Under the pieces are notes generated by a model, which was not told the DNA's origin, made no database searches, and worked only from the letters and a program-made list of their open reading frames with translations. A DNA stretch of 64,000 nt from Microbispora rosea (GTDB lineage Bacteria; Actinomycetota; Actinomycetes; Streptosporangiales; Streptosporangiaceae): positions 1 through 64,000 of the forward strand of contig NZ_FTNI01000006.1 in NCBI RefSeq assembly GCF_900156315.1, read 5' to 3'. A program made the translations under genes and the position numbers. This document shows, piece by piece, positions 28,878-37,756 of the stretch; the stretch's first letter is position 1; each line of letters begins with the position of its first letter.

Positions 28878-29489
28878 ATGCGTAACGGGACGGCGATCCG
28901 GCGACTGGGCGTGATGGGCGGGACCTTCGACCCGATCCACCACGGCCACCTGGTGGCGGCCAGCGAGGTGGCCCACCACTTCGACCTGGACGAGGTGGTG
29001 TTCGTCCCGACGGGGCGGCCCTGGCAGAAGGCCGAGCAGAACGTGTCCTCGTCCGAGGACCGCTACCTCATGACGGTGATCGCCACCGCGTCGAACCCGC
29101 GCTTCTCGGTCAGCCGGGTGGACATCGACCGGCCCGGCCCCACGTACACGATCGACACGCTCCGTGACATCGGCGCGGCGTACGGGCCGGACGTGGAGCT
29201 GTACTTCATCACCGGCGCCGACGCGCTCGCGCAGATCCTGAGCTGGCGCGACGTCGACGAGCTGTTCACCATCGCGCACTTCGTCGGCTGCACCCGGCCC
29301 GGCCACACGCTCCAGGATCCCGGCCTGCCTGCGGGCAAGGTCAGCCTGGTCGAGATCCCGGCGCTGGCCATCTCCTCCTCCGAGTGCCGCGACCGGGTGG
29401 CCGCCGGGGAGCCCATCTGGTATCTGGTCCCCGACGGCATCGTGCAGTACATCAACAAGCGGCACTTGTATCGCGATCCGGAGTCCTGA
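28878..29489 (+). CDS. nadD: Nicotinate-nucleotide adenylyltransferase
   Basis: A 203-aa enzyme of NAD synthesis: nicotinate mononucleotide plus ATP gives deamido-NAD. The nucleotidyl-transferase motif [12 protein letters not shown] lies at 14-25, with PTGRPWQK and TYTIDTLR, and [10 protein letters not shown] near the C-terminus, the ISSTxIR equivalent. No clear Shine-Dalgarno precedes ATG 28878, so a weak or leaderless start is possible. The last 38 bp overlap, tail to tail, with the MFS gene on the other strand. Confidence 0.95.
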   Translation: MRNGTAIRRLGVMGGTFDPIHHGHLVAASEVAHHFDLDEVVFVPTGRPWQKAEQNVSSSEDRYLMTVIATASNPRFSVSRVDIDRPGPTYTIDTLRDIGAAYGPDVELYFITGADALAQILSWRDVDELFTIAHFVGCTRPGHTLQDPGLPAGKVSLVEIPALAISSSECRDRVAAGEPIWYLVPDGIVQYINKRHLYRDPES

Positions 29490-30681
29490 CGGCCCGTCGC
29501 GAATCCCGCAGGCCGTACGCCGCGGCGAGCGCGCCGGCGAACGCCGCCGCGTACAGCACCGGACGGTAGGAGGTCAGCGCGAGGAGCCCGGCGCCGAGCG
29601 CCATCCCCACAGCGGTCGGGACGAACAAGACGGTGTTGGCGGTCGCGGACACGGTGGCCAGCAGGTCGCGGGGCGCGATCCGCTGTACGGCGGTGAAGGC
29701 GGCGACGAGCACCCAGGGCAGCCCCAGTCCCGACAGCAGGCTCGCCGCCGTCACGACGGGCGTCCAGGGGACGGCGCGCAGCGCCACCGAGGCGGCGAAG
29801 AGAAGCCCTCCCACGGCGGACAGCCGCGCCTCGTCGGCCCGGCGCAGCAACGGCCCCGCGATCAGGCCGCCGAGGACCGTGCCGCCGCCCTGGACCGCGG
29901 ACAGCACGCCGGTGAAGCCGGGCTCCCGATGCAGACCGTGGTCGACCACGGCGAAGACGACCGCCCCGTTGACGCCGGAGACCAGCATCAGGGCCGCCCC
30001 GGACAGCATGAGGCGGCGCAGGAGCGGGTCGCGGAACAGGAAGCGCGCCCCCTCCGTTGTGCGGGCCGCCCAGCCGCGCATCACACGGGCGCGCCGTGCG
30101 GAGGCGGCCGGAAGGCGCAGCGTGCCCAGCAGCCACGCGCCGGCCGCGAAGGTGGCCGCGTCGAGCGCGACCACCGCGTCGCCGCCCGCGACGGCGAACA
30201 GCCCGGCGCCCAGCAGGGGCGCGGCGAGGCGGGTGCCCTCCGACGCGCTCATGCGCATCCCGTTGACCTCGGCCAGCAGCGCCTCCGGCACGGCCGCGGG
30301 CAGGACGGCCGCCTCCGCCGCGTCGAGCACGACGAAGCTCACGCCGTACAGCAGGAGCACCGCGAACAGCAGCCAGACCTGCGCGGGGGAGCGGACCAGG
30401 AAGAGCAGGCAGAGCGCGGCGCCCATCACGACGTTCGTCCAGACGAGGACGGGCCGCGCGCCGAGGACGTCGACCACCGCGCCGAGCGCGGGCCCGGCCG
30501 CCGTCGGCGCCCAGAAGCAGAACGACGTGAGGGCGGCGAGGCTGTCCGAGCCGGTCAGCGACTTCACCCAGATGCCCGCGACCAGGGACATCGCCATGGT
30601 GCCGAACCCGGAGACCACGACGGCGCTCAGGTAACGACGGGCGTTGCGATCGGCGAGGGCGGCTTTCATGCCGGCGATCAT
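29452..30681 (-). CDS. MFS efflux transporter
   Basis: A 409-aa protein with about 12 membrane helices, of the DHA-type or enterobactin-exporter-like MFS group. [26 protein letters not shown] at the start and [26 protein letters not shown] in the second half are typical. It is divergent from an ArsR regulator, and a perfect inverted repeat lies in the shared promoter region, so it is very likely controlled by that regulator. The substrate is unknown. The 3' end overlaps nadD. Confidence 0.85.
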   Translation of the reverse strand: MIAGMKAALADRNARRYLSAVVVSGFGTMAMSLVAGIWVKSLTGSDSLAALTSFCFWAPTAAGPALGAVVDVLGARPVLVWTNVVMGAALCLLFLVRSPAQVWLLFAVLLLYGVSFVVLDAAEAAVLPAAVPEALLAEVNGMRMSASEGTRLAAPLLGAGLFAVAGGDAVVALDAATFAAGAWLLGTLRLPAASARRARVMRGWAARTTEGARFLFRDPLLRRLMLSGAALMLVSGVNGAVVFAVVDHGLHREPGFTGVLSAVQGGGTVLGGLIAGPLLRRADEARLSAVGGLLFAASVALRAVPWTPVVTAASLLSGLGLPWVLVAAFTAVQRIAPRDLLATVSATANTVLFVPTAVGMALGAGLLALTSYRPVLYAAAFAGALAAAYGLRDSRRAVRTPDRDTSAAC

Positions 30682-30692
30682 CGCCGCGAACC

Positions 30693-30718
30693 GACCCCCA
30701 AGTCAATGCTTGGGGGTC
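30693..30718. promoter_or_regulatory. Probable ArsR-type operator between MFS and arsR-like gene
   Basis: GACCCCCAAG (30693-30702) and CTTGGGGGTC (30709-30718) are perfect 10-bp arms with a 6-bp spacer. It is centred in the 59-bp divergent promoter region, where one dimer could block both genes. Its length fits an ArsR/SmtB-type winged-helix site. Confidence 0.7.
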
Positions 30719-30740
30719 GTGATGGTGTTTACTTTCCGCC

Positions 30741-31262
30741 ATGGCGGAGGGGGATCCCAGGCTCAGGGCGCTTGCGCATCCGGTGCGGCTGCGCATGCTC
30801 TCGCTGATGTGGGGCGCGCCCATGTCGGCGGCCGAGCTGTCCCGGGAGCTGGGCATCTCGCACGCCCTCGCCAGCCACCACCTGCGCTGCCTGGACGACG
30901 CGGGGCTGGCCGAGCTGGCCGACGTACGGGTCCGGCGCGGCGGCCGGGAGCGCCGCTACCGGGCGGCGGGAGGCACGCCGCTGACCGAGCAGCGGGACGG
31001 CTTCCCGCTGCTCGCCGAGGCGCTGGCGCGGTCGCTGCGCGAGCGGGCCGGGCGGCGCCGCGCGGGCGAGGAGGGGGTCACGGCCGACGCCGAGCTGTGG
31101 GTCGAGCCTGAGCTGTGGCATGACGTCCGCGGTAGGATCCTCGCCGCGATCGTGGACCTGCACGAGGGCGCTGCGGCCCCGCGTACGCCGGGGACGATCC
31201 GGGTCGGCGCGACCGTCGCCGCCTTTCCTCTGACGGAATCCACGGGCCCGGAAGGTCGTTGA
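30741..31262 (+). CDS. ArsR-family winged-helix regulator
   Basis: A 173-aa protein with the ArsR winged-helix domain in the first 80 residues (LRALAHPVRLRMLSLMWGAPMSAAELSRELGISHALASHHLRCLDDAGL). It has no ArsR-type Cys metal box, so it probably senses an organic ligand. The C-terminal half (about 80-173) is a separate effector region. It is transcribed away from the MFS transporter, with an operator between them. It sits where rsfS would normally follow nadD, so this is an inserted pair. Confidence 0.88.
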   Translation: MAEGDPRLRALAHPVRLRMLSLMWGAPMSAAELSRELGISHALASHHLRCLDDAGLAELADVRVRRGGRERRYRAAGGTPLTEQRDGFPLLAEALARSLRERAGRRRAGEEGVTADAELWVEPELWHDVRGRILAAIVDLHEGAAAPRTPGTIRVGATVAAFPLTESTGPEGR

Positions 31263-31394
31263 ACCCCTGATCCCGGGCATAACACCGGTATCGACAGGGT
31301 GTGCCGGTAGGGTCTCCCCGGGAAAGCCGGTTGTACGGGACACGCGGACTGTGCACCCTGGAAAGAGCCCGTCAACGGAGGACAGAACCGAATC

Positions 31395-31799
31395 GTGACA
31401 GCATCCGAGAGATCGATCCAGCTCGTGCGGGTGGCGGCCGAGGCCGCCGCCGAGAAGCTGGCCGACGACATCATCGCCTACGACGTGAGCGACCAGCTCG
31501 TCATCACCGACGCCTTCCTTCTCTGCTCCGCGTCCAACGACCGGCAGGTTCGCGCGGTCGTCGACGAGATCGAGGAGCGCCTGCGCGTGGAGGCCGACGC
31601 CAAGCCCGTGCGCCGTGAGGGCGAGCGGGAGGGTCGCTGGGTCCTGCTCGACTACCTCGACATCGTGGTGCACGTGCAGCACGAGGAGGACCGCAACTTC
31701 TACGCGCTGGAGCGCCTGTGGAAGGACTGCCCGTCCATCGAGCTGCCGGAGAGCGTCAAGCGGGTCGCCGAGCAGCGCGGGCACGGAGCGGCCCGGTGA
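31395..31799 (+). CDS. rsfS: Ribosomal silencing factor RsfS
   Basis: A 134-aa Iojap-family protein that binds L14 and blocks subunit joining in starvation. The family core is DDIIAYDVSDQLVITDAFLLCSA, REGEREGRWVLLDYLDIVVHV and FYALERLWKDCP. GTG 31395 follows acggaggac. It is 25 bp upstream of the phosphatase gene, as usual in actinobacteria. Confidence 0.96.
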   Translation: MTASERSIQLVRVAAEAAAEKLADDIIAYDVSDQLVITDAFLLCSASNDRQVRAVVDEIEERLRVEADAKPVRREGEREGRWVLLDYLDIVVHVQHEEDRNFYALERLWKDCPSIELPESVKRVAEQRGHGAAR

Positions 31800-31824
31800 C
31801 GAACGCCATCATTGGGGCGGCGCG

Positions 31825-32460
31825 ATGAGCCGTCGCGTCGTCTGCCTGCGGCATGGGCAGACGCTGTGGAACGTCGAGAAGCGCTTCCAAGGACACACCG
31901 ACATCGCGTTGGACGAGACCGGCGTCGCGCAGGCGGCCCGGGCGGCGTCCCTGCTCGCGGCCCTGCGGCCGACCATGGTCGTCGCCTCGGACCTTCGGCG
32001 TGCGTACGACACCGCCTCGGCCCTCGGCCGGCTCACCGGCCTCGACGTGGCGGTGGACAAGGACCTGCGCGAGCGCGGCGGCGGCGAGTGGGAGGGCCTG
32101 ACCCGCGACGAGATCAGGGCGGGCTGGCCGGTCGAGTACGAGGCGTGGGAGGCCCCGGGCGGCGAGGACGTGGCGCACGTCGCCGACCGGGTCGCCGACG
32201 CGATCGGGCGCTGGGCGGCCCGCCTGGACGAGGACGGCCTGCTGGTCGTCGCCTCGCACGGCGCCGCGCTGCGGCTGGGCATCTGCCGGCTGCTCGGGCT
32301 GCCGCAGGAGCTCTGGTCGGCGCTGGGCGGCCTCGGCAACTGCTCGTGGTCGGTGCTGGAGGAGGGCCGCCGCGGGTGGCGCCTGCTGGAGCACAACGCC
32401 GGCACGCTGCCCGAGCCGGTCAGCAGCGACGACAGCCCCGCCGCCACCGCGGACGCCTGA
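31825..32460 (+). CDS. Histidine phosphatase family protein (phosphoglycerate mutase-like)
   Basis: A 211-aa enzyme with the RHG motif LRHGQTLWN at residues 8-16, the phosphohistidine site, ERGGGEWEGLT, and the second His in VVASHGAALRL. Members encoded right after rsfS in actinobacteria are often called phosphoglycerate mutase or glucosyl-3-phosphoglycerate phosphatase. Substrate is uncertain. The C-terminus is a short acidic tail. ATG 31825 follows ggggcgg weakly. Confidence 0.88.
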   Translation: MSRRVVCLRHGQTLWNVEKRFQGHTDIALDETGVAQAARAASLLAALRPTMVVASDLRRAYDTASALGRLTGLDVAVDKDLRERGGGEWEGLTRDEIRAGWPVEYEAWEAPGGEDVAHVADRVADAIGRWAARLDEDGLLVVASHGAALRLGICRLLGLPQELWSALGGLGNCSWSVLEEGRRGWRLLEHNAGTLPEPVSSDDSPAATADA

Positions 32461-32484
32461 GACTCGGGTGACCTGGGTGACGAT

Positions 32485-32512
32485 TAGGTAAACGGACGGG
32501 CATACCTATATG
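32485..32512 (+). promoter_or_regulatory. Promoter candidate for tRNA-Ala (first copy)
   Basis: TATATG (32507-32512) is a good -10 about 41 bp before the tRNA, and TTAGGT (32484-32489) lies 17 bp upstream as a weak -35. It follows the phosphatase by about 25 bp. Confidence 0.35.
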
Positions 32513-32553
32513 CTCTCCGAGCGCCGCGCCGGGAACACCCGGAGCGGTGGCAA

Positions 32554-32626
32554 GGGGCTATAGCGCAGCTGGTAGCGCACTTCCATGGCATGGAAGGGGT
32601 CTGGGGTTCGAATCCCCATAGCTCCA
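32554..32626 (+). tRNA. tRNA-Ala (anticodon GGC), first copy
   Basis: A 73-nt cloverleaf. The acceptor stem GGGGCTA pairs with TAGCTCC, D-arm sequence is AGCGCAGCTGGTAGCGC, anticodon stem CTTCC/GGAAG carries loop ATGGCAT (anticodon GGC, reads GCC and GCU), T-arm GGGGTTCGAATCCCC. CCA is not encoded. It is identical to the copy at 60342-60414, with identity extending to about 32550-32627. Confidence 0.97.
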
Positions 32627-32688
32627 CCCTTCAGGGCCGGCGTTTCTCCGTTTCCATCTCTCACCTGGCCTGCGGTCCCGGCGAGGCG

Positions 32689-33733
32689 TCAACCGGCGAG
32701 GAGCGGGCCGCGACGAGCACGGCGCGTCGAGGCCAGCCCTCCCACCAGGCCGCTCACGGCGCAGACCAGGACCAGAGCCAGATACTGCGGCACGGAGAAC
32801 GCGAACCACAACTCGCCCACGGCGGCCTCGCCCAGCGCCGCCAGCGAGGCGGCGGCGATCGACGTGCCGAGCAGCGCACCCGCGCCCGTCACCACCAGCG
32901 ACTCCCAGCAGACCATCCGGGTGAGCTGGCCCGGCCGGGTTCCCACCGAGCGCAGCAGCCTGATCTCCTCCGCCCGCTCCGCCATGGACATGGCCGTGGC
33001 GTTCAGCACCGCGACGACGGTGAACAGGACCGCCGATCCCACCAGGAGGGGAGCGGCCCACGCGTCCGGCCCCGTGCGCGTCACACCCGCCACGGCGTCG
33101 GAGGTCGACACGGCGAACAGGAAGGTGCAGGCGAGCGCCACGGTCAGCATCACCGTGGGAGGCCGCCGACATCGCCCGGCGCGGCTGTGTGACCAGCGCC
33201 GACCTGGCGAGCATCCCGGCGCCCGGGTCGAGCCAGGCCACAGGTGTCGCGAGGGCCCAGCCCGCCGCCTTCAGCGCGACGGGACCCAGCGCCGACGCGC
33301 CGACACACAGGGCCATCGTCGCCGCCAGCCCGGTCGCGCGCACGGCCGACCCGATCACCCCCGCGTACGGCACGGCCAGCGCGCAACCGGCCCCGCTCGC
33401 CAGCACGGCCACCACCAGCGCCTCCGCCGTGATCAACCGGCGCAGCTGCCGGGGCGTCATCCCGGCCGAGCGGAGCAGGCCCCACGTTCTGCGTCGCCGC
33501 AGCACGTGCAGGCTCAATGTGCCCGCGACCACGAACATCGACACGAAGATCGACACCAGGCCGGACAGGACCAGCAGCCCCATGACACCGCCCAGTTCGT
33601 CGCGACCGCCGGCGCCGGCGATCAGCAGGCCGCTGCCGCTCACCAGCGTCACCGCCATGAGCACCGCGGTGAACGATCCGGCGACTCCGGCCGGGTCGGT
33701 CCGCACGTTGTTCCAGGCGAGCACCAGCGTCAT
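32689..33733 (-). pseudogene. FtsX-like ABC permease, frameshifted
   Basis: Two minus-strand frames together make one FtsX/MacB-type permease. The first (33733 to about 33157) holds the N-terminal half, including RRRRTWGLLRSAGMTPRQLRRL. The second (from about 33153 to 32689) holds the C-terminal half, including MAERAEEIRLLRSVGTRPGQL. One extra base in a CCC run near 33157-33159 explains the break; removing it gives about 347 codons. The large extracytoplasmic domain of typical MacB-like permeases is missing or small. It overlaps the ATPase stop by a few bases. It is either decaying or a sequencing error. Confidence 0.8.
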
Positions 33734-34469
33734 CGCCGGCCCCCCAACCGCAGGCTGATCTGCTCCGCCGACGGCCGGTCCAGCACGTCCACGATCCGTC
33801 CGTGGGTGAGGAAGAGCACCGAATCGGCCCGGGCCGCCGCCTCGGGGTCGTGGGTGACCATCACGACCGTCCGGCCGAACTCGTCGACCGCCTCCCGGAG
33901 CAGATCCAGCACCTCATGCCCGGTGCCGCGGTCCAGCGCGCCGGTCGGCTCGTCGGCGAACAGGATCTCCGGCCCGCCGAACAACGCCCGGGCGACGGCC
34001 ACCCGCTGCTGCTGACCCCCGACAACTGTGCCGGGCGATGTCCCTCCCGTCCCGCCAGCCCGACCCGATGCAACAGCTCACGCACACGCGCCGGATCGGG
34101 CCGTCGCCGGGCGAGTCTGCTGGGCAGGATGACGTTCTGCCAGGCGGTCAGCGACGGCACGAGGTTGAACGCCTGGAAGATCACCCCGACTCGGTCGCGC
34201 CGGAGCACCGCCAGCTCCTGTTCGCTCATCTTCGTGATGTCCTGCCCTGCGATGCGTACGGCGCCCGACTGCGGGCGGTCCAGACCGGAGGCGCACTGCA
34301 GCAGGGTGCTCTTGCCCGAGCCGGACGGGCCCATCACCGCGGTGAAAGCGCCGCTCCGGAACGCGACGCTGACCAGGCGCAGGGCGACCGATTCCGTGCT
34401 GCCCCTGCCGTATGTCTTGGACACCTTCTCGAGGACGACAGCGTGATCGCCATGACCTCGAGTCTGCAT
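33730..34469 (-). pseudogene. ABC transporter ATPase (LolD/MacB type), frameshifted
   Basis: Reading frame 1 from 34469 gives EKVSKTYGRGS and Walker A GPSGSGKST, then fails at LSG inside the signature motif. The next frame continues QQQRVAVARALFGGPEILFADEPTGALD, Walker B and the His-loop THDP. One G missing from the run at 34016-34020 (C-run on the plus strand) splits LSGGQQQRVA. The restored protein would be about 246 aa, normal for an exporter ATPase. Both genes of this pair are frameshifted, which suggests the transporter is lost unless the bases are wrong. Confidence 0.82.
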
Positions 34470-34482
34470 CGCCCGGGCGGGG

Positions 34483-35868
34483 TCAGAGGCTCTTGAGATA
34501 GGCGAGCGACGGCATGAAGAAGTACTCGCCGCCCTTCATGGTCACGGTCTGGGGGACCTGGCGCTGGGGGGCGCTGAGCTTCGTGCTGTCCCACGCCTTC
34601 GGGTAGCGCACCTTGGCGTCCCGCTTGCCCTGGCCGATCACGGGGTCGTGGCCGGTGCCCTCGGCCGGGAAGTCGGGGTTGTCGGCCCAAGTCTGCTGGG
34701 TGAACTCGAACTGACTCTGCAGGCTGGCGTTGAACGCCATGAACAGCAGGCCCACCCCGCCGGTCGGCCGGGTCGCCGCAGGCGCGTCGTCCCACGGCCT
34801 GTCGGTGCGGCCGCCGTAGGTCTGGCCGCGCCGGGCCATCATGACGCCGAGCGCGCGCTCCAGGCCGCCGTCCCGCGAGTCACGGGGGTTGGCCTTGCGG
34901 ATGTGCGCGCCGACCGGGCACTTGGCGCCGGGGTCGTCGCGGTAGCTGAAGTCGTTCTGCACGGGGTGGCCCTCGGAGCTCGGCTTGCCGTGCAGCCGCA
35001 GCGGCGTGCCGTTGCGGAACCGGCCCACCAGCATCGCGCCCGCGAGCGGCCGGTCGTCTCCCTTCAGGCCGAGCGCGTCGGCGAGGGCCTCCTCGGCCTC
35101 GCGGAACGCGCGGACGTTCTGCTCCAGCTTGCGCAGGACGAGGTAACTGCCGAAGTGCCGGGCCGGGTGGGGAGCGAGGGGGTCGGAGACGAGCACGTGG
35201 CTCAGCGGGAAGAAGGGGTTCCAGTTGGTGCCGGACTCGGCGGCCACCTGGTCGGCGAGGAACAGCGGCTGGCTGCGGCCGTCCACGTAGCCGAAGTGCT
35301 CGATGCCCCGGCCCTGCGCGTCGCGCAGGCCCTCGCCCTTCTCCTCGCCGACGATCTTCGCGGTCTTCGGCAGCAGCGCGAGGACGCGTGCGCGGGTGGC
35401 GGCGACCGGCTCGGGCGTGGCGTCGCCGATCAGCACGATCGCGTGGATCTCCTCCTGGTAGTGCTTCTCCCAGGCGCTCACCGCCGGGTCGCTCAACGTG
35501 TCCTTTCGCCGCTTCATCCCCGACTTGAACGCGTTGTCGGTGAACCGGGTGGTCGAATGGCCCAGTTTCAGATAGCCGATTTTGCTGATGCCGACGCCCA
35601 CGTACGGCGTGCCCGATTTCTTCGTGCGGTTGAAGTCGCGGACCTCTTCCAGATGCTTCCTGGCCGATTTCATGAGCGGGACGAGGGAGCGCAGGAAGCG
35701 CCTGCCGTCCGGGCCGTCGCCGAAGTGCACGAGGAGCAGGGACATGCTCTCCCGTACGTGCGCCTGCAGGATGTTCGGCTGCAGGTTGTCGAGCATGGCC
35801 GTGGTGTCGGCGTCGAGTTTCGCCGAATCCCAGGCGAGCGGTTTGCCGTTGGACAGGTCGACCGGCAT
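34483..35868 (-). CDS. DyP-type heme peroxidase
   Basis: A 461-aa dye-decolorising peroxidase. The catalytic motif GYVDG in FGYVDGRSQP provides the distal Asp, and CPVGAHIRKANPRD contains the proximal heme His. The length (about 460) fits the larger C/D-type DyPs rather than the 310-aa encapsulin-type ones. There is no signal peptide, so it is cytoplasmic. ATG 35868 is preceded by ggaagga, and an ORF open further upstream is without a site. It is divergent from the YbdK-type gene. Confidence 0.93.
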   Translation of the reverse strand: MPVDLSNGKPLAWDSAKLDADTTAMLDNLQPNILQAHVRESMSLLLVHFGDGPDGRRFLRSLVPLMKSARKHLEEVRDFNRTKKSGTPYVGVGISKIGYLKLGHSTTRFTDNAFKSGMKRRKDTLSDPAVSAWEKHYQEEIHAIVLIGDATPEPVAATRARVLALLPKTAKIVGEEKGEGLRDAQGRGIEHFGYVDGRSQPLFLADQVAAESGTNWNPFFPLSHVLVSDPLAPHPARHFGSYLVLRKLEQNVRAFREAEEALADALGLKGDDRPLAGAMLVGRFRNGTPLRLHGKPSSEGHPVQNDFSYRDDPGAKCPVGAHIRKANPRDSRDGGLERALGVMMARRGQTYGGRTDRPWDDAPAATRPTGGVGLLFMAFNASLQSQFEFTQQTWADNPDFPAEGTGHDPVIGQGKRDAKVRYPKAWDSTKLSAPQRQVPQTVTMKGGEYFFMPSLAYLKSL

Positions 35869-36063
35869 GTCGAATCCTTCCCCGTAGTGGAAATGTCGGG
35901 CCCCCACCCGATAAGAGCCATCATTCACGGAAAAGGTTCGGCGTACAGAGGGAATTCGGCGGCGATGCCGGGCGCCTCCCGACCGGGGATCGTGCCCCGG
36001 CGCCGATCCATGCGTGATCGGCCAGGTCACGCCTATTCCGCACCACCGGGGTAGTGATCGGTC

Positions 36064-37158
36064 ATGACGAAGAAACGGCCTGTCGGCGTTGAAGAGGAGT
36101 TCCTTGTCGTCGATCTCGAGACCCGGCGGCTGACGCCGCTGGCGGAGTCGATGCTGGAGCGGCTGCCGGACGAGGGGTTCGCGGCCGAACTGCAGCGCTC
36201 GGTGGTGGAGACCAACAGCACCCCGATGGAGGACCTGGGCGACGTGCGGGCCGAGATCGTGCGGCTGCGCCAGGCGCTCGTGTCCGCAGGCGAGCCGCTG
36301 GGGGTGGGTGTGATCGCCTCCGGCACCACCCCGGTCACCGGCATCGAGGGCTACACGTTCACCCCCGGAGAGCGCTACGAGTACCTGTCGGAGTCCTACC
36401 GGTTCCTCGCCCAGGAGCAGCTCATCTGCGGGGCGCAGGTGCATGTGGAGATCGACGACAGGGACGTGGCGGTGCTCGCCGCCCAGCGCGTGGAGCCGTG
36501 GCTCCCCCCGCTGCTCGCGCTCAGCGCCAGTTCGCCCTACTGGATGGACGAGGACAGCGGATATGCCAGCAGCCGCGCGCTGACCTGGCAGCGCTGGCCG
36601 ACCGCGGGCCCGCTCGGCCCGTTCGCGGACGCCGCCGAATATGACAGGACGGCCGAGGACCTGGTGGCCTCCGGCGTCATCGAGGACCGCGGCATGGTCT
36701 ACTTCGACCTGCGGCTCAGCGCCCACGTGCCGACGGTGGAGATGCGCATCTGCGACTCCTGCCCGCTCGCGGACGACGTGGTGCTGCTCGCCGGTCTATT
36801 CCGCGCCCTCATGACGAGGGAGATGGAGGCCGTGGAGCGGGGCGAGCCGCCGGCCGGCGAGCAGCGCCTGGCGCTGCTGCGGGCGGCCAACTGGCGGGCG
36901 GCCCGCGACGGGCTGGAGGGCGACCTGCTGTCGCCCGTGACGAGCAGGCCGGAACCGGCCCCGCGGCTCATCACCTGGATGCTGGAGGAACTGCGGCCGA
37001 CCCTGGAGAAGCTGGGCGACTGGGAGATCGTCTCGGAGCTCGCCGACGCTGCGCTGCGCCGGGGCAGCTCGGCCTCGCGTCAGCGGGGGGCGCACGCGGT
37101 CAGCGGGAAGCCGGAGGACGCGGTCGACCTGCTCCTCGCCGAGACCCGGCAGCGCTAG
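36064..37158 (+). CDS. YbdK-type carboxylate-amine ligase (glutamate-cysteine ligase 2 family)
   Basis: A 364-aa protein of the GCS2 family. It has the start VGVEEEFLVVDLETRRL, ETNSTPMEDLGDVRAEI, and the acidic substrate/metal patches typical of the family. GCS2 enzymes have weak glutamate-cysteine ligase activity, and several actinobacterial copies act on other carboxylates. Physiological function is unknown. It is monocistronic or starts an operon with the small membrane genes downstream. Confidence 0.88.
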   Translation: MTKKRPVGVEEEFLVVDLETRRLTPLAESMLERLPDEGFAAELQRSVVETNSTPMEDLGDVRAEIVRLRQALVSAGEPLGVGVIASGTTPVTGIEGYTFTPGERYEYLSESYRFLAQEQLICGAQVHVEIDDRDVAVLAAQRVEPWLPPLLALSASSPYWMDEDSGYASSRALTWQRWPTAGPLGPFADAAEYDRTAEDLVASGVIEDRGMVYFDLRLSAHVPTVEMRICDSCPLADDVVLLAGLFRALMTREMEAVERGEPPAGEQRLALLRAANWRAARDGLEGDLLSPVTSRPEPAPRLITWMLEELRPTLEKLGDWEIVSELADAALRRGSSASRQRGAHAVSGKPEDAVDLLLAETRQR

Positions 37159-37242
37159 CGGCGCGGGCAGGCCGTGCGGCAGGGCGGGTGTGCGGGCCGA
37201 TACTCTACTGGCCATGTCTGCGATCCCCGCCCTGTGCGCGGC

Positions 37243-37596
37243 ATGAACGGCGCCTACTCGGGCTGGCTGATCGGCGCCGCCCTGCTGCTGGCGCTCGTCG
37301 GCGTCGTCACCGCCGTACGGGACCGGCCGATGGGGCCGGTGCTGCTGGCCGGGCTGGGACTGCTTGAGCTCGCCGTGCTCGCGCAGGCGGGCTTCGCGCT
37401 CGCCGGTCTCGGCCACGTGGCGGAGAAGGCGACCTTCATCGGCTACCTCGCGGGCACCGTGGTGATCCCGCCCGCCGCCATCTGGTGGGGCCGGGCGGAG
37501 CGCACGCGCTGGGGCTCCGGGGTCATCGCCGTGGCCGCCTTCACCGTGGCCGTCATGACCGGGCGGCTGCTGCAGCTCTGGAACGCGGGCGCATGA
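37243..37596 (+). CDS. Small integral membrane protein (117 aa)
   Basis: A 117-aa protein with about four membrane helices and a short cytoplasmic basic loop (WWGRAERTRW). The family is unknown to me. ATG 37243 overlaps by ATGA a 10-codon upstream ORF (37214-37246), MSAIPALCAA, which may be a leader. The gene ends at TGA 37594-37596, overlapping the start of the first mini-ORF of the tandem repeat, so translation probably passes to it. Confidence 0.65.
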   Translation: MNGAYSGWLIGAALLLALVGVVTAVRDRPMGPVLLAGLGLLELAVLAQAGFALAGLGHVAEKATFIGYLAGTVVIPPAAIWWGRAERTRWGSGVIAVAAFTVAVMTGRLLQLWNAGA

Positions 37597-37676
37597 GCGA
37601 GCGTAGCGAGCGAATCAATAGACACAGCGCGATTCGCTCATGCGGCTCCGAGCCGCAAGGCGAGGAGGTGGCATGA
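37593..37676 (+). CDS. Mini-ORF 1 in the tandem repeat (27 aa)
   Basis: ATG 37593 overlaps the stop of the upstream membrane gene (ATGA), and its own TGA (37674-37676) overlaps ATG 37673 of the next mini-ORF. It encodes MSERSERINRHSAIRSCGSE followed by PQGEEVA. Arg, Ser and Glu predominate. No family is known. The ribosome site in front of it is weak. Its expression is inferred from coupling, not shown. It is a carrier of the Shine-Dalgarno GAGGAGG for the next start. Confidence 0.5.
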   Translation: MSERSERINRHSAIRSCGSEPQGEEVA

Positions 37677-37756
37677 GCGAGCGTAGCGAGCGAATCAATA
37701 GACACAGCGCGATTCGCTCATGCGTCTCCGAGCCGCAAGGCGAGGAGGTGGCATGA
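37673..37756 (+). CDS. Mini-ORF 2 in the tandem repeat (27 aa)
   Basis: The second copy, with Gly to Val at residue 18 as the only amino-acid change. It has a strong ribosome site (gaggagg, ending 4 nt before ATG 37673). Its TGA (37754-37756) overlaps ATG 37753 of the next membrane gene. Unit length of 80 bp equals 28 codons (84 nt) minus the 4-nt ATGA overlap, so any number of units keeps coupling intact. Confidence 0.5.
   Translation: MSERSERINRHSAIRSCVSEPQGEEVA

Noticed and set aside
29452-29489. Overlap of nadD and the MFS gene as a possible annotation error
   Set aside because: Both C-termini are supported by their frames. A 38-bp tail-to-tail overlap is normal in high-GC genomes.
34648-36054. 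A 468-codon plus-strand frame over the DyP gene
   Set aside because: Antisense to a gene with the GxxDG and heme His motifs.
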